Assembly (NCBI GenBank): GCA_016787895.1
Contig: JAEUTN010000013.1
Location: 1-33,115 of the forward strand
Direction of reading: 5' to 3'
DNA from: Bacteroidia bacterium
GTDB taxonomy: Bacteria > Bacteroidota > Bacteroidia > B-17B0 > Aurantibacillaceae
DNA: 33,115 bases
In this document: piece by piece, positions 1 through 6,084 of the stretch
Layout: each line of letters begins with the position of its first letter
Position numbering within the stretch: position 1 is the first letter of the stretch
Program-made: the position numbers and the translations under genes
The notes under the pieces: model-generated
Told to the model about the DNA's origin: nothing
Seen by the model: the letters and a program-made list of their open reading frames with translations, nothing else
The model's database searches: none

Positions 1-316
1 CGCACGGCGGACGCACGCGCCGAAAAAACAAACCTCGGTTGGACACCAGAACCCTCAAAGACCTATACCCAATAGCATTTCGGTAAGTTTGTTTTTCGGC
101 CGGACCGCACATCAACCCTCCCCTACCCGCCAAACCTTCGCGCGGCGGACAGCAGACAAGTTAATTTCGCTTCGACAGGCCGACTCACAAGCGGACCGCA
201 CGAAATCTTCTTCAGGTTTTGGGTTTTCGGGACAAAACAAAATAGACCTCGGTAAAAAAAAGTACTCTAAAAAATGGGTTGACGTCGGCACGTCAACCAA
301 AACCTGGCTTGGCATC
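1..316. other. Tail of cassette 0, no convincing gene
   Basis: This is the end of a cassette whose start lies outside the window; its attC is the site at 317-430. A 77-codon plus-strand frame (89-322) and an opposite 67-codon frame (112-315) both exist. Neither resembles a protein I recognise and they overlap almost completely, so neither is called as a gene. The stretch is rich in CGGAC and GACA words like the rest of the array. It holds a perfect inverted repeat at 277-298. It may be a non-coding cassette, or the 3' end of one with its gene to the left. Confidence 0.4.
264..298 (-). terminator. Hairpin with T-run, reads as a minus-strand terminator
   Basis: GGTTGACGT (277-285) and ACGTCAACC (290-298) form a perfect 9-bp stem with a 4-base loop. 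On the minus strand it is followed by C, A and a run of six T. No minus-strand gene that would use it is recognisable, so the terminator role is inferred from shape only. Confidence 0.4.
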
Positions 317-430
317 GCCTAACACCAAGCAAGGCTTATGCCGCGCATTTCGGTGTTGTAGTTTCGGTAGGACATTCGTATATTTAAATATCCGGACGGC
401 GGCACAAGCCCTGCTCGGAAAACGTTACCA
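317..430 (+). repeat. attC site 1 (short class, 114 bp)
   Basis: R'' is GCCTAAC (317-323) and R' is GTTACCA (424-430). The outer stem pairs GCAAGGCTTATGCCG with CGGCACAAGCCCTGC with two mismatches. It aligns along its whole length with attC 4 and attC 7, which have the same length. The R'' belongs to cassette 0, and the bases after the first G of R' belong to cassette 1. Confidence 0.82.
356..386 (+). promoter_or_regulatory. Bacteroidota-type promoter inside attC 1
   Basis: TTG (356-358), 20-base spacer, TATATTTA (379-386, 7 of 8 to TAnnTTTG). It points at the gene starting at 465. The same layout and spacing recur in attC 4 and attC 7. Confidence 0.5.
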
Positions 431-464
431 CGCATAGGGGCGGACTGACATTCCGTAAGACGAC

Positions 465-1364
465 ATGACGACATACACTTGGAAAGTTCAATTCTCTGAA
501 AATTATACAGACGAGTTTATACAAAAAGGGCCCATCGACAAAGAGAAGGCTGTTGAAGAGTTCCAATTGTTTCCCTGGGACAAAGAAATTGACGATTACA
601 AAAGGCGAGACGATAATCCGACGGTTCCCAAAATCATATTTAATTCTGACGACAACAGACAATTAGTTCTTGCCTCGACGAGCAACAAAGGTTACGAGGC
701 CGAATACACTAACATATTAACTAATAAATTCTCAAACTTTTACCTTTCGAGCAATTTTGAGAAAAAGAACTATACCCCGGAAGAAATAATTGAATTTTTC
801 TTTGACAACACCTTAGAGGAGCATATAGACTTAAAGGACATTCCTAAGCCAATTGAAAAAAAGCCAGCCGACAAGAAATCACCGGACAACTTAGAGTATA
901 ACTTCAGACCGAGTTTTCGTCCCCTTTTTAGTTTTAATTTTTTCTTCTGGCTGGGCCTTTCTGTTTGCTACATTCTCTTAGCATTTAAAGAGCCTTCTCT
1001 TCCAAAATGGGTTCTTTTTTTCTTTGCCATCACTTGGCCAATTCCAATTATGGTTCATCTGACCTATTACCTCAAAAATTCAGGCGCTAAAGTAATTATC
1101 GACAAACGAAATCATGACCTAACTTACATCAAAGGATCTCAAGAAATTAAATTTAACCGTGATGATATTTTCCGTTGTCAAGTGACCTATTCCAAAAATA
1201 CGAGATGGTCGTTATGCGATGACTATTCATATGTTTGGTTTATTTTACATGACCGGACTTACATAGTTATCACGCATTTTGTTGCAGACCCAAATGAAAT
1301 CGTTGAGAAGCTAAATTGTAAATTTGAGACAAGAGCCTCTGGTGCATTTCTCCCGATTATTTAA
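465..1364 (+). CDS. Cassette 1 gene: membrane protein of unknown function
   Basis: A 299-residue protein I do not recognise. Residues 1-150 are soluble and polar, with a lysine- and proline-rich linker at about 125-145. Two hydrophobic segments follow (about 155-174 and 180-202), forming a probable helical hairpin, and then about 95 residues with beta-strand character and aromatic residues that could be a PH-like domain; that last point is a guess. It starts with ATG 41 bases after the cassette's R' core and ends 43 bases before the R'' of attC 2, so the cassette is almost filled by the gene. Transcription could come from the promoter-like motif in attC 1. Asp codons are mostly GAC and the strand is rich in GACA, as in the other cassettes and unlike the chromosomal genes further right. 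Confidence 0.85.
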   Translation: MTTYTWKVQFSENYTDEFIQKGPIDKEKAVEEFQLFPWDKEIDDYKRRDDNPTVPKIIFNSDDNRQLVLASTSNKGYEAEYTNILTNKFSNFYLSSNFEKKNYTPEEIIEFFFDNTLEEHIDLKDIPKPIEKKPADKKSPDNLEYNFRPSFRPLFSFNFFFWLGLSVCYILLAFKEPSLPKWVLFFFAITWPIPIMVHLTYYLKNSGAKVIIDKRNHDLTYIKGSQEIKFNRDDIFRCQVTYSKNTRWSLCDDYSYVWFILHDRTYIVITHFVADPNEIVEKLNCKFETRASGAFLPII

Positions 1365-1407
1365 ACAGACATCAGACGGAATAACTTCTGGGTACGCCCC
1401 TACGACG

Positions 1408-1627
1408 TGGTAACAGCCAACTGGCGCCACCGGGACAATAGGCTGCTTCTCGTAAGCGCCGCCTGTTTTTCAATAAGGTGCCTCCCCGACGCTCCGGCCG
1501 GGGCAAGTCGGCGGGACAATAGTGGCGGCGGCGCATCAAACCTTTTAACATCCGGACAAATTTTCTATCTTTAACTTCAGACTGGTTCTCCGTATGCCGG
1601 CGAGCGCCAGTTGGCAAAACGTTATGC
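1408..1627 (+). repeat. attC site 2 (long class, 220 bp)
   Basis: R'' is TGGTAAC (1408-1414), complementary to the GTTACCA that starts its cassette at 424. R' is GTTATGC (1621-1627). The outer stem GCCAACTGGCGC / GCGCCAGTTGGC is perfect over 12 bp. The inner stem is GCGCCGCC (1456-1463) with GGCGGCGC (1527-1534), and a further CCCCG/CGGGG hairpin lies inside. At 220 bp it is longer than classical attC sites. Confidence 0.82.
1543..1573 (+). promoter_or_regulatory. Bacteroidota-type promoter inside attC 2
   Basis: TTTT (1543-1546), 19-base spacer, TATCTTTA (1566-1573, 7 of 8 to TAnnTTTG), just after the inner stem and facing the cassette 2 gene. Confidence 0.45.
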
Positions 1628-1648
1628 CCCATGCTTCCGGACGGACTT

Positions 1649-2203
1649 ATGAAATATTTAGCATTCATATTGCTCACTTGCCATTTAGCAAGCGGACAGG
1701 TTGACCAGAAACTCGTTGACAGCATTAAGTTCGTTTCAGACGTCCCATATATTTGTCGGTCTCAGACACTGGAACAAATTCGCCAATCTCCTGTTCCAAC
1801 AATCGGTTGCGGCGACATTCTTTTCTGGAGACTCGTTCAGCAAAGACAAGTGATTATTCCGCAACTGATAGAAAAACTGACCGACACAACTCAGACCGAC
1901 ATTTCCGTTCCTTATGTTGGCGGACAATATAGTGTTGCTGACATTGCTTATTCGGTTCTTGAGGAGATTATAAAAGACATTCCGACCTTTAAACTGTTGG
2001 GCGTGAATCCGAAAAAGTATAGTTCACCTTCATATGCGTTTTGGACGACGGTACGCTCTAGACGCCGAGAATTTAAGTCGGCTGTGACAAAATGGTACAA
2101 GGACAACAAAGACAATTTAATGTGGGTTGACAGTGACGAAACGCTCTCCGGTGACAGCGCCCTTAGACATCCCAGCGGTGGACATTTTGTAGTGAAGCGA
2201 TAA
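1649..2203 (+). CDS. Cassette 2 gene: secreted protein of unknown function
   Basis: The product is 184 residues from the ATG at 1649. An in-frame ATG at 1631 lies only four bases past the attC R' core and would add six residues in front of the signal peptide, so the later start is preferred. Residues 1-17 (MKYLAFILLTCHLASGQ) form a Sec signal peptide. The mature part has paired cysteines (Cys29 and Cys41 by my count), a helical middle containing PQLIEKLTDT and IAYSVLEEII segments that loosely recall alpha-helical repeats, and a basic C-terminus. I cannot assign a family. The gene fills its cassette, ending eight bases before R'' of attC 3. Confidence 0.82.
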   Translation: MKYLAFILLTCHLASGQVDQKLVDSIKFVSDVPYICRSQTLEQIRQSPVPTIGCGDILFWRLVQQRQVIIPQLIEKLTDTTQTDISVPYVGGQYSVADIAYSVLEEIIKDIPTFKLLGVNPKKYSSPSYAFWTTVRSRRREFKSAVTKWYKDNKDNLMWVDSDETLSGDSALRHPSGGHFVVKR

Positions 2204-2210
2204 GCACGAG

Positions 2211-2410
2211 GCATAACACGGGGCAGTTGCGCCAGCCGGACAGAACAGCAATCGGTAAGCAAGCGCTGTTTAATAAAGTTGTCCGCCTTCGGCGGGTGGA
2301 CGTTGTGGCGCGCTTGCGTATTTTATCTTAACTTCACGGTGGACATCGGAGCATTTAGCATCAGGCGGCTTTTTGGGAAGCGCCCGGCGCAAGCCCCGAA
2401 ACCGTTAGCG
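2211..2410 (+). repeat. attC site 3 (long class, 200 bp)
   Basis: R'' is GCATAAC (2211-2217), complementary to the GTTATGC opening its cassette at 1621. R' is GTTAGCG (2404-2410). The outer stem pairs CGGGGCAGTTGCGCC with GGCGCAAGCCCCG imperfectly. The inner stem is GCAAGCGC (2259-2266) with GCGCTTGC (2310-2317), and it encloses the perfect mini-hairpin CCGCC-TTC-GGCGG. Confidence 0.82.
2303..2331 (+). promoter_or_regulatory. Bacteroidota-type promoter inside attC 3
   Basis: TTG (2303-2305), 18-base spacer, TATCTTAA (2324-2331, 6 of 8 to TAnnTTTG), facing the cassette 3 gene. It is weaker than the attC 1, 4 and 7 copies. Confidence 0.38.
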
Positions 2411-2446
2411 GGCAGTTTGCGGACAGAGAATCCGACAGAAAGAAAT

Positions 2447-3061
2447 ATGGACAAAAGACTTTTTATAAAACTATTTCTCTCTTTCATCGCTGCGACAATT
2501 ATCGGGACACTTTCTCATGAATTCGGACACTACATTGTAGCTAAATACCAAGGTTACGACGCAAGTATAAATTATCGTGCGACTTTCGCAAGTTCTCCTG
2601 ATCCTAATAATCCAATAGTTCCAAATAGTTCTATCGCAATGACACTTGGCGGGCCAATTCAAACAATGCTTACTGGGACAATTGGTCTTATTCTTCTTTT
2701 TTTTTATCGCAAAAATTTCTATCAGGCAGCGAAACTTTCGCTTGGACAATGGTTAATAATATTTCTTTCTCTTTTTTGGCTAAGACAAACTGCAAATTTT
2801 TGCACTTGGCTTGGTGGCTATTTCCTTAATGGTAATTTTTCTTCGCACGGCGATGAAATACGCATTGCAAATTATTTCGACTTTCCAACTTGGACGGTAA
2901 TTTCAATAACTGCAATTATCGGAGCTTTCGTTTTGGCAATAATTACTTTCAAATTTATTCCTTCAAGACAACGAACCACATTTTTGACGGCAGGACTCTT
3001 TGGTGGAATAGCAGGTTTTTACTTTTGGTTAATACAATTTGGTAAATACATTATGCCATAA
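2447..3061 (+). CDS. Cassette 3 gene: polytopic membrane protein with HExxH metalloprotease motif (M50-like)
   Basis: The product is 204 residues from ATG 2447, preceded by AGAAAGAAAT. The frame opens upstream to 2279, but that part lies inside attC 3 and encodes no sensible N-terminus. The first hydrophobic segment (about residues 5-25) runs straight into HEFGH (about 24-28), the zinc-binding HExxH signature placed in a membrane helix as in site-2 proteases. GGPI (about 68-71) and three or four more hydrophobic segments follow (about 72-87, 97-111, 146-168, 178-198). Site-2 proteases usually need a third zinc ligand in an LDG-type motif. I see no clear LDG here, so activity is uncertain. The gene stops 47 bases before its attC core. 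Confidence 0.78.
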   Translation: MDKRLFIKLFLSFIAATIIGTLSHEFGHYIVAKYQGYDASINYRATFASSPDPNNPIVPNSSIAMTLGGPIQTMLTGTIGLILLFFYRKNFYQAAKLSLGQWLIIFLSLFWLRQTANFCTWLGGYFLNGNFSSHGDEIRIANYFDFPTWTVISITAIIGAFVLAIITFKFIPSRQRTTFLTAGLFGGIAGFYFWLIQFGKYIMP

Positions 3062-3108
3062 CGAGGCGGACACTTGAACTGTATTTAAACTGGGTACGCA
3101 AACCGACC

Positions 3109-3222
3109 CGCTAACAGCACCTAAAAGTTATGCCGTGCATTTCGTTATTGTAACTTCGGTCGGACTTCCGTACATTTAAATTCACGGACAGCGGCGCAAC
3201 TTTTAGCCGCTTTCCGTTACCT
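3109..3222 (+). repeat. attC site 4 (short class, 114 bp)
   Basis: R'' is CGCTAAC (3109-3115), matching the GTTAGCG that opens its cassette at 2404. R' is GTTACCT (3216-3222). The outer stem pairs CTAAAAGTTATGCCG with CGGCGCAACTTTTAG (13 of 15). It aligns end to end with attC 1 and attC 7 while the stem sequence differs in a compensating way. Confidence 0.84.
3148..3178 (+). promoter_or_regulatory. Bacteroidota-type promoter inside attC 4
   Basis: TTG (3148-3150), 20-base spacer, TACATTTA (3171-3178, 7 of 8 to TAnnTTTG), facing the cassette 4 gene at 3253. Confidence 0.5.
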
Positions 3223-3252
3223 GCAAGTGGCGGGCGGAAACCCAGACAGACG

Positions 3253-3690
3253 ATGACAAAAAAAATCCTGACAATAATAATTTCCTTAATAGTTTTGTAT
3301 TTTATCTACGACTGGTTTTTAGGTATCGACCCAAATAAACCAGACAGCTATGGCAACAGGACATTTTTTAAAAAGACCTTAAAATTTGAATCAATTCCAT
3401 CGGATGTTTCAGACATTCGTTGCTATTCAGATCATATTGGTGCCGACTTCACTGACGAGCTCAGTTTTGAATGTGACAGCTCAACGTTCAAGCAGATAGC
3501 AGCAACATTTGACCTAAAAGACAAAAAAGACATCCCTAATTTTGGCCGATATCTTTATAAATCTCTAAGGAAAGAAATCGACACATTAAACGGCCTGAGC
3601 GACTACAAAGAAAAATACAGTTCCCCGTATCATTCGTTTTGGTACAACCCAACGAACAGACATGCGTATTTTTTAAGGTTCAGTCTTTGA
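3253..3690 (+). CDS. Cassette 4 gene: single-TM anchored protein of unknown function
   Basis: A 145-residue protein. Residues 1-22 (MTKKILTIIISLIVLYFIYD) form an N-terminal hydrophobic anchor or uncleaved signal after two lysines. The rest is soluble and probably periplasmic, with two cysteines (about 57 and 74) that could form a disulphide, and a tail rich in Tyr, Phe and Trp (YSSPYHSFWYNP). I do not recognise a family. The gene starts 36 bases after the R' core of attC 4 and ends 22 bases before the next R'', so it is the sole occupant of its cassette. Confidence 0.8.
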   Translation: MTKKILTIIISLIVLYFIYDWFLGIDPNKPDSYGNRTFFKKTLKFESIPSDVSDIRCYSDHIGADFTDELSFECDSSTFKQIAATFDLKDKKDIPNFGRYLYKSLRKEIDTLNGLSDYKEKYSSPYHSFWYNPTNRHAYFLRFSL

Positions 3691-3711
3691 AACATTTGAA
3701 TCGCCACCAGC

Positions 3712-3902
3712 AGGTAACAGCGGTCTTGCGCCAGCCGGACAGAACCCTGCGTAGGCAAACGCTGTTTTTCTAATGGCCCGCTCCGCGGACGGGACTTTGT
3801 GGCGCGTTTGCTTCAAAATCTTTATCTTCACGGTGGACTTCCGTTCGGTTAGCAGCAAAAGTTTGCGAAATGCGGCCGGCGCAAGGCCTGAAAACGTTAT
3901 AG
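3712..3902 (+). repeat. attC site 5 (long class, 191 bp)
   Basis: R'' is AGGTAAC (3712-3718), matching GTTACCT at 3216. R' is GTTATAG (3896-3902). The outer stem uses GGTCTTGCGCCAGCC with GGCCGGCGCAAGGCC. The inner stem is GCAAACGC (3755-3762) with GCGTTTGC (3804-3811). It is nearly identical along its length to attC 8, which is also 191 bp, so these two descend from one recent ancestor. Confidence 0.84.
3796..3830 (+). promoter_or_regulatory. Bacteroidota-type promoter inside attC 5
   Basis: TTTG (3796-3799), 23-base spacer (long end of the usual range), TATCTTCA (3823-3830, 6 of 8), facing the cassette 5 gene. Confidence 0.35.
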
Positions 3903-3935
3903 GTAATGCGGCAGGACAACCCGACGAAAAAGTAA

Positions 3936-4559
3936 ATGTCAGACAAAATAATTAATTGGCAAAAAAGACGCTTCTGGCATTTAGTTGGCGGAATCGTTTT
4001 GTTCTTGACAGGTACTTATTTTTATTTCAACGTTCAGCGGTCAGACTCCGACATATTAAGTAAAGATTTAGAGATTGTTGATTCTTTGGTTCTCTCGGAC
4101 AAACCCATAATTAAACAAAATGGTGGAAGAGCAAAAATGAATTACTTTGAATTTAAATGTGTAGGTTTCAACAAGTCTTTCGATATAGACATTTACCACT
4201 ACTCATGCTCAGACATAAATTCAATCATGGCTTTAAAAACCGGCGACACAATTTCAATAAAATTAATCAAGTCAGACATTCTTTCAATTGACTTTGAAAC
4301 ATTCAATTCACAATCAAATCAAGTTCACTCATTAGTATATAAATCACAAGACTACCTTGATCTTAACTGCCGAAACAAAAAAGTTAAAGACGATAATAAA
4401 TTCGGCTATTATATTTGTTTTATTATGGCTCCACTGACTTTATTTTTTTCTTTATTTAAAAACAAACCGACATTCATTGGTTCAATTGAACCTGTACTTA
4501 TCCTTTGTGCAATCGGACTACTAGTTATGTTAATTTTAAAAGCGGACATCTTTCAATGA
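3936..4559 (+). CDS. Cassette 5 gene: membrane protein of unknown function
   Basis: A 207-residue protein. A basic N-terminus (INWQKRRFWH) precedes a first TM segment (about 15-32). A soluble, strand-rich domain follows (about 40-145) with four cysteines, then two C-terminal TM segments (about 157-171 and 180-201). This topology, one TM, an extracytoplasmic domain and TM segments at the end, occurs in several uncharacterised Bacteroidota families such as DUF3592-like proteins, but I see no diagnostic motif. The start ATG is 34 bases past the R' core and the stop is 26 bases before R'' of attC 6. GAC is used heavily for Asp. Confidence 0.82.
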   Translation: MSDKIINWQKRRFWHLVGGIVLFLTGTYFYFNVQRSDSDILSKDLEIVDSLVLSDKPIIKQNGGRAKMNYFEFKCVGFNKSFDIDIYHYSCSDINSIMALKTGDTISIKLIKSDILSIDFETFNSQSNQVHSLVYKSQDYLDLNCRNKKVKDDNKFGYYICFIMAPLTLFFSLFKNKPTFIGSIEPVLILCAIGLLVMLILKADIFQ

Positions 4560-4584
4560 CAAAACAATGTATGTGCCGCACTAC

Positions 4585-4786
4585 CTATAACAGCGCACAG
4601 CCGGCCAGCCCGGACAAACACAGGGTACTAATCTCCTTAGGCAGGCCCTGTTTTGGCTAAGGCCCGCAAGCGGACATTTTTTTTGGCGGGCCTGCTCAAA
4701 TTTCATTAACTTCGGTCAGACGTGCGGTTGTTTTGGCACCTAAAGTTCTCGATATGGGGCCGGCGGCTGTGCGCCAAACGTTACCT
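4585..4786 (+). repeat. attC site 6 (long class, 202 bp)
   Basis: R'' is CTATAAC (4585-4591), matching GTTATAG at 3896. R' is GTTACCT (4780-4786). The outer stem is AGCGCACAGCCG with CGGCTGTGCGCC. The inner stem is GCAGGCCC (4641-4648) with GGGCCTGC (4688-4695). A separate CAGGG...CCCTG hairpin followed by TTTT (4621-4654) overlaps the inner-stem left arm. Confidence 0.83.
4682..4714 (+). promoter_or_regulatory. Bacteroidota-type promoter inside attC 6
   Basis: TTTG (4682-4685), 21-base spacer, TAACTTCG (4707-4714, 7 of 8 to TAnnTTTG), facing the cassette 6 gene. This is the best promoter match of the long class. Confidence 0.48.
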
Positions 4787-4828
4787 GCAAGCCGCCTGGA
4801 CAAGACCTCAGTAAAATGACAAACGACC

Positions 4829-5254
4829 TTGACAAAATATATCATCATATTAATAACATTCGTCCTGACAACTTCTTCGTGTGGACCTCGTTCTGGCGTT
4901 TTGCACGAAAATGACAACCCAGTTTGTGGTGTGACGGACAAAGACTACAATCCTAGCTTAGCAACGACAGACTCTCAAATTCGCGGACAAGAGTTGTTTA
5001 GTAAACTTTGTAGTGATTGTCACCGCCTTAATAAGGACCAAAAAGACGGCAATGAAATGAGAGGTGTTTGCGATAGAATTCCTAAAGGCGACTGGTTCAA
5101 ACGTTTTGTTTTAAATAGTGTCAACCTTAAAAAAAGTGACGACCCTTACTCACTAAAAATCGACCACGACTTTCAATCGGACTACGAACATAATTTCAAA
5201 AAATTATCTGACAAGGACATTGAAGACATTTATAATTATCTGCGACTTTGGTGA
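4829..5254 (+). CDS. Cassette 6 gene: lipoprotein c-type cytochrome (mono-haem)
   Basis: A 141-residue product from a TTG start. Residues 1-17 form a lipoprotein signal ending in the lipobox TSSC (Cys18). CSDCH at 61-65 is the covalent haem-attachment CxxCH motif, and the C-terminal segment ending KDIEDIYNYLRL is the typical closing helix of class I cytochrome c. The protein should be a membrane-tethered periplasmic electron carrier. The usual distal Met ligand between the haem motif and the last helix is absent. Met77 lies only 12 residues after CxxCH, so His113 or His121 may be the sixth ligand. An ATG at 4816 opens a different frame of 32 codons (stop 4912-4914), so either TTG is the true start or the two are coupled. 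It is the sole gene between attC 6 and attC 7. Confidence 0.85.
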   Translation: MTKYIIILITFVLTTSSCGPRSGVLHENDNPVCGVTDKDYNPSLATTDSQIRGQELFSKLCSDCHRLNKDQKDGNEMRGVCDRIPKGDWFKRFVLNSVNLKKSDDPYSLKIDHDFQSDYEHNFKKLSDKDIEDIYNYLRLW

Positions 5255-5281
5255 CAATTAAACTTTGTGCGGCGGCCAGAC

Positions 5282-5395
5282 AGGTAACAGCACCTACAAG
5301 TTATGCCGCGCATCTCGGTATTGTATATTCAGGCGGACATTCGTACATTTAAATTCACGGACGGCGGCACAACTTGTAGCTGCAAAACGTTAGGC
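5282..5395 (+). repeat. attC site 7 (short class, 114 bp)
   Basis: R'' is AGGTAAC (5282-5288), matching GTTACCT at 4780. R' is GTTAGGC (5389-5395). The outer stem pairs CTACAAGTTATGCCG with CGGCACAACTTGTAG. Relative to attC 4, an A-to-C change in the left arm is matched by a T-to-G change in the right arm, which is one clean compensatory pair. Confidence 0.84.
5321..5351 (+). promoter_or_regulatory. Bacteroidota-type promoter inside attC 7
   Basis: TTG (5321-5323), 20-base spacer, TACATTTA (5344-5351, 7 of 8), facing the cassette 7 gene. Confidence 0.5.
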
Positions 5396-5424
5396 CCAAT
5401 TTTATCAGGACACCCAAACGGACA

Positions 5425-6084
5425 TTGACAAACGACATTTATATATTTAGCGGACTCGGTGCAGACGAAAGGGTGTTTCAACGACTTGATTTTACTAACA
5501 TTTCGACAACCTTCATTAAATGGACAGTTCCTGTAGAAAACGAAACGATTCAGACTTATGCATCCCGACTCTTAGACCAAATTAAATCTCCACGACCAAT
5601 ATTAATAGGACTATCATTCGGCGGACTCATGGCAATTGAAGTTGCAAAACAAATAGACGCTGAAAAAGTAATCTTAATTTCATCTGCTAAAACCAAATCT
5701 GAAATTCCATTTTATTATCGATTCATCGGACTGCTTGGCGTCCATAAGCTTATTCCGTCTATACTGCTGAGACATTCAAATTTCATCACTAACTGGTTTT
5801 TCGGAACACGTACTCGTTTTGACAAAGACCTACTGAAATCAATACTTGCCGACACAGATCCAATATTCTTGAAATGGGCAATTGATAAAATTGTAAAATG
5901 GAAAAATCAAGCGCAATTAAAGAACATATTTCATATTCACGGGACAAGCGACAAGATTCTACCATCAAGTTTCATTAAATGTAATATTCTAGTTGCAAAC
6001 GGTGGACACTTTATGGTATTAAATAAATCAGACGAATTAAACGAAATACTGGGACAACAACTGCGGACGAAAAACTGGGCCTAA
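5425..6084 (+). CDS. Cassette 7 gene: alpha/beta hydrolase
   Basis: A 219-residue protein from a TTG start; the next in-frame ATG would remove the first strand and the oxyanion loop FSGLGADERVF (8-18). GLSFGG (about 62-67) is the nucleophile elbow with Ser64, GTSDKILP (about 171-178) carries the acid Asp, and GGHFMV (about 192-197) carries the His, giving a complete triad in the right order. The length is short for the fold, leaving a small lid at about 90-150. The substrate is unknown; it may be an esterase or thioesterase. The stop codon TAA is formed by bases of the R'' core GCCTAAC, so the reading frame runs into the recombination site and gene and attC share bases. Confidence 0.87.
   Translation: MTNDIYIFSGLGADERVFQRLDFTNISTTFIKWTVPVENETIQTYASRLLDQIKSPRPILIGLSFGGLMAIEVAKQIDAEKVILISSAKTKSEIPFYYRFIGLLGVHKLIPSILLRHSNFITNWFFGTRTRFDKDLLKSILADTDPIFLKWAIDKIVKWKNQAQLKNIFHIHGTSDKILPSSFIKCNILVANGGHFMVLNKSDELNEILGQQLRTKNWA

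Noticed and set aside
2279..2446. Upstream extension of the cassette 3 frame (56 codons)
   Set aside because: It lies inside attC 3, starts with TTG and gives a sequence dictated by the repeat; the ATG at 2447 gives a normal membrane-protein N-terminus.
3673..3955. Frames on both strands (3673-3858 minus, 3773-3955 plus) and the matching minus frame at 6037-6225
   Set aside because: They are shadows of the near-identical attC 5 and attC 8 sequences. Their similarity to each other reflects the repeat, not a conserved protein.
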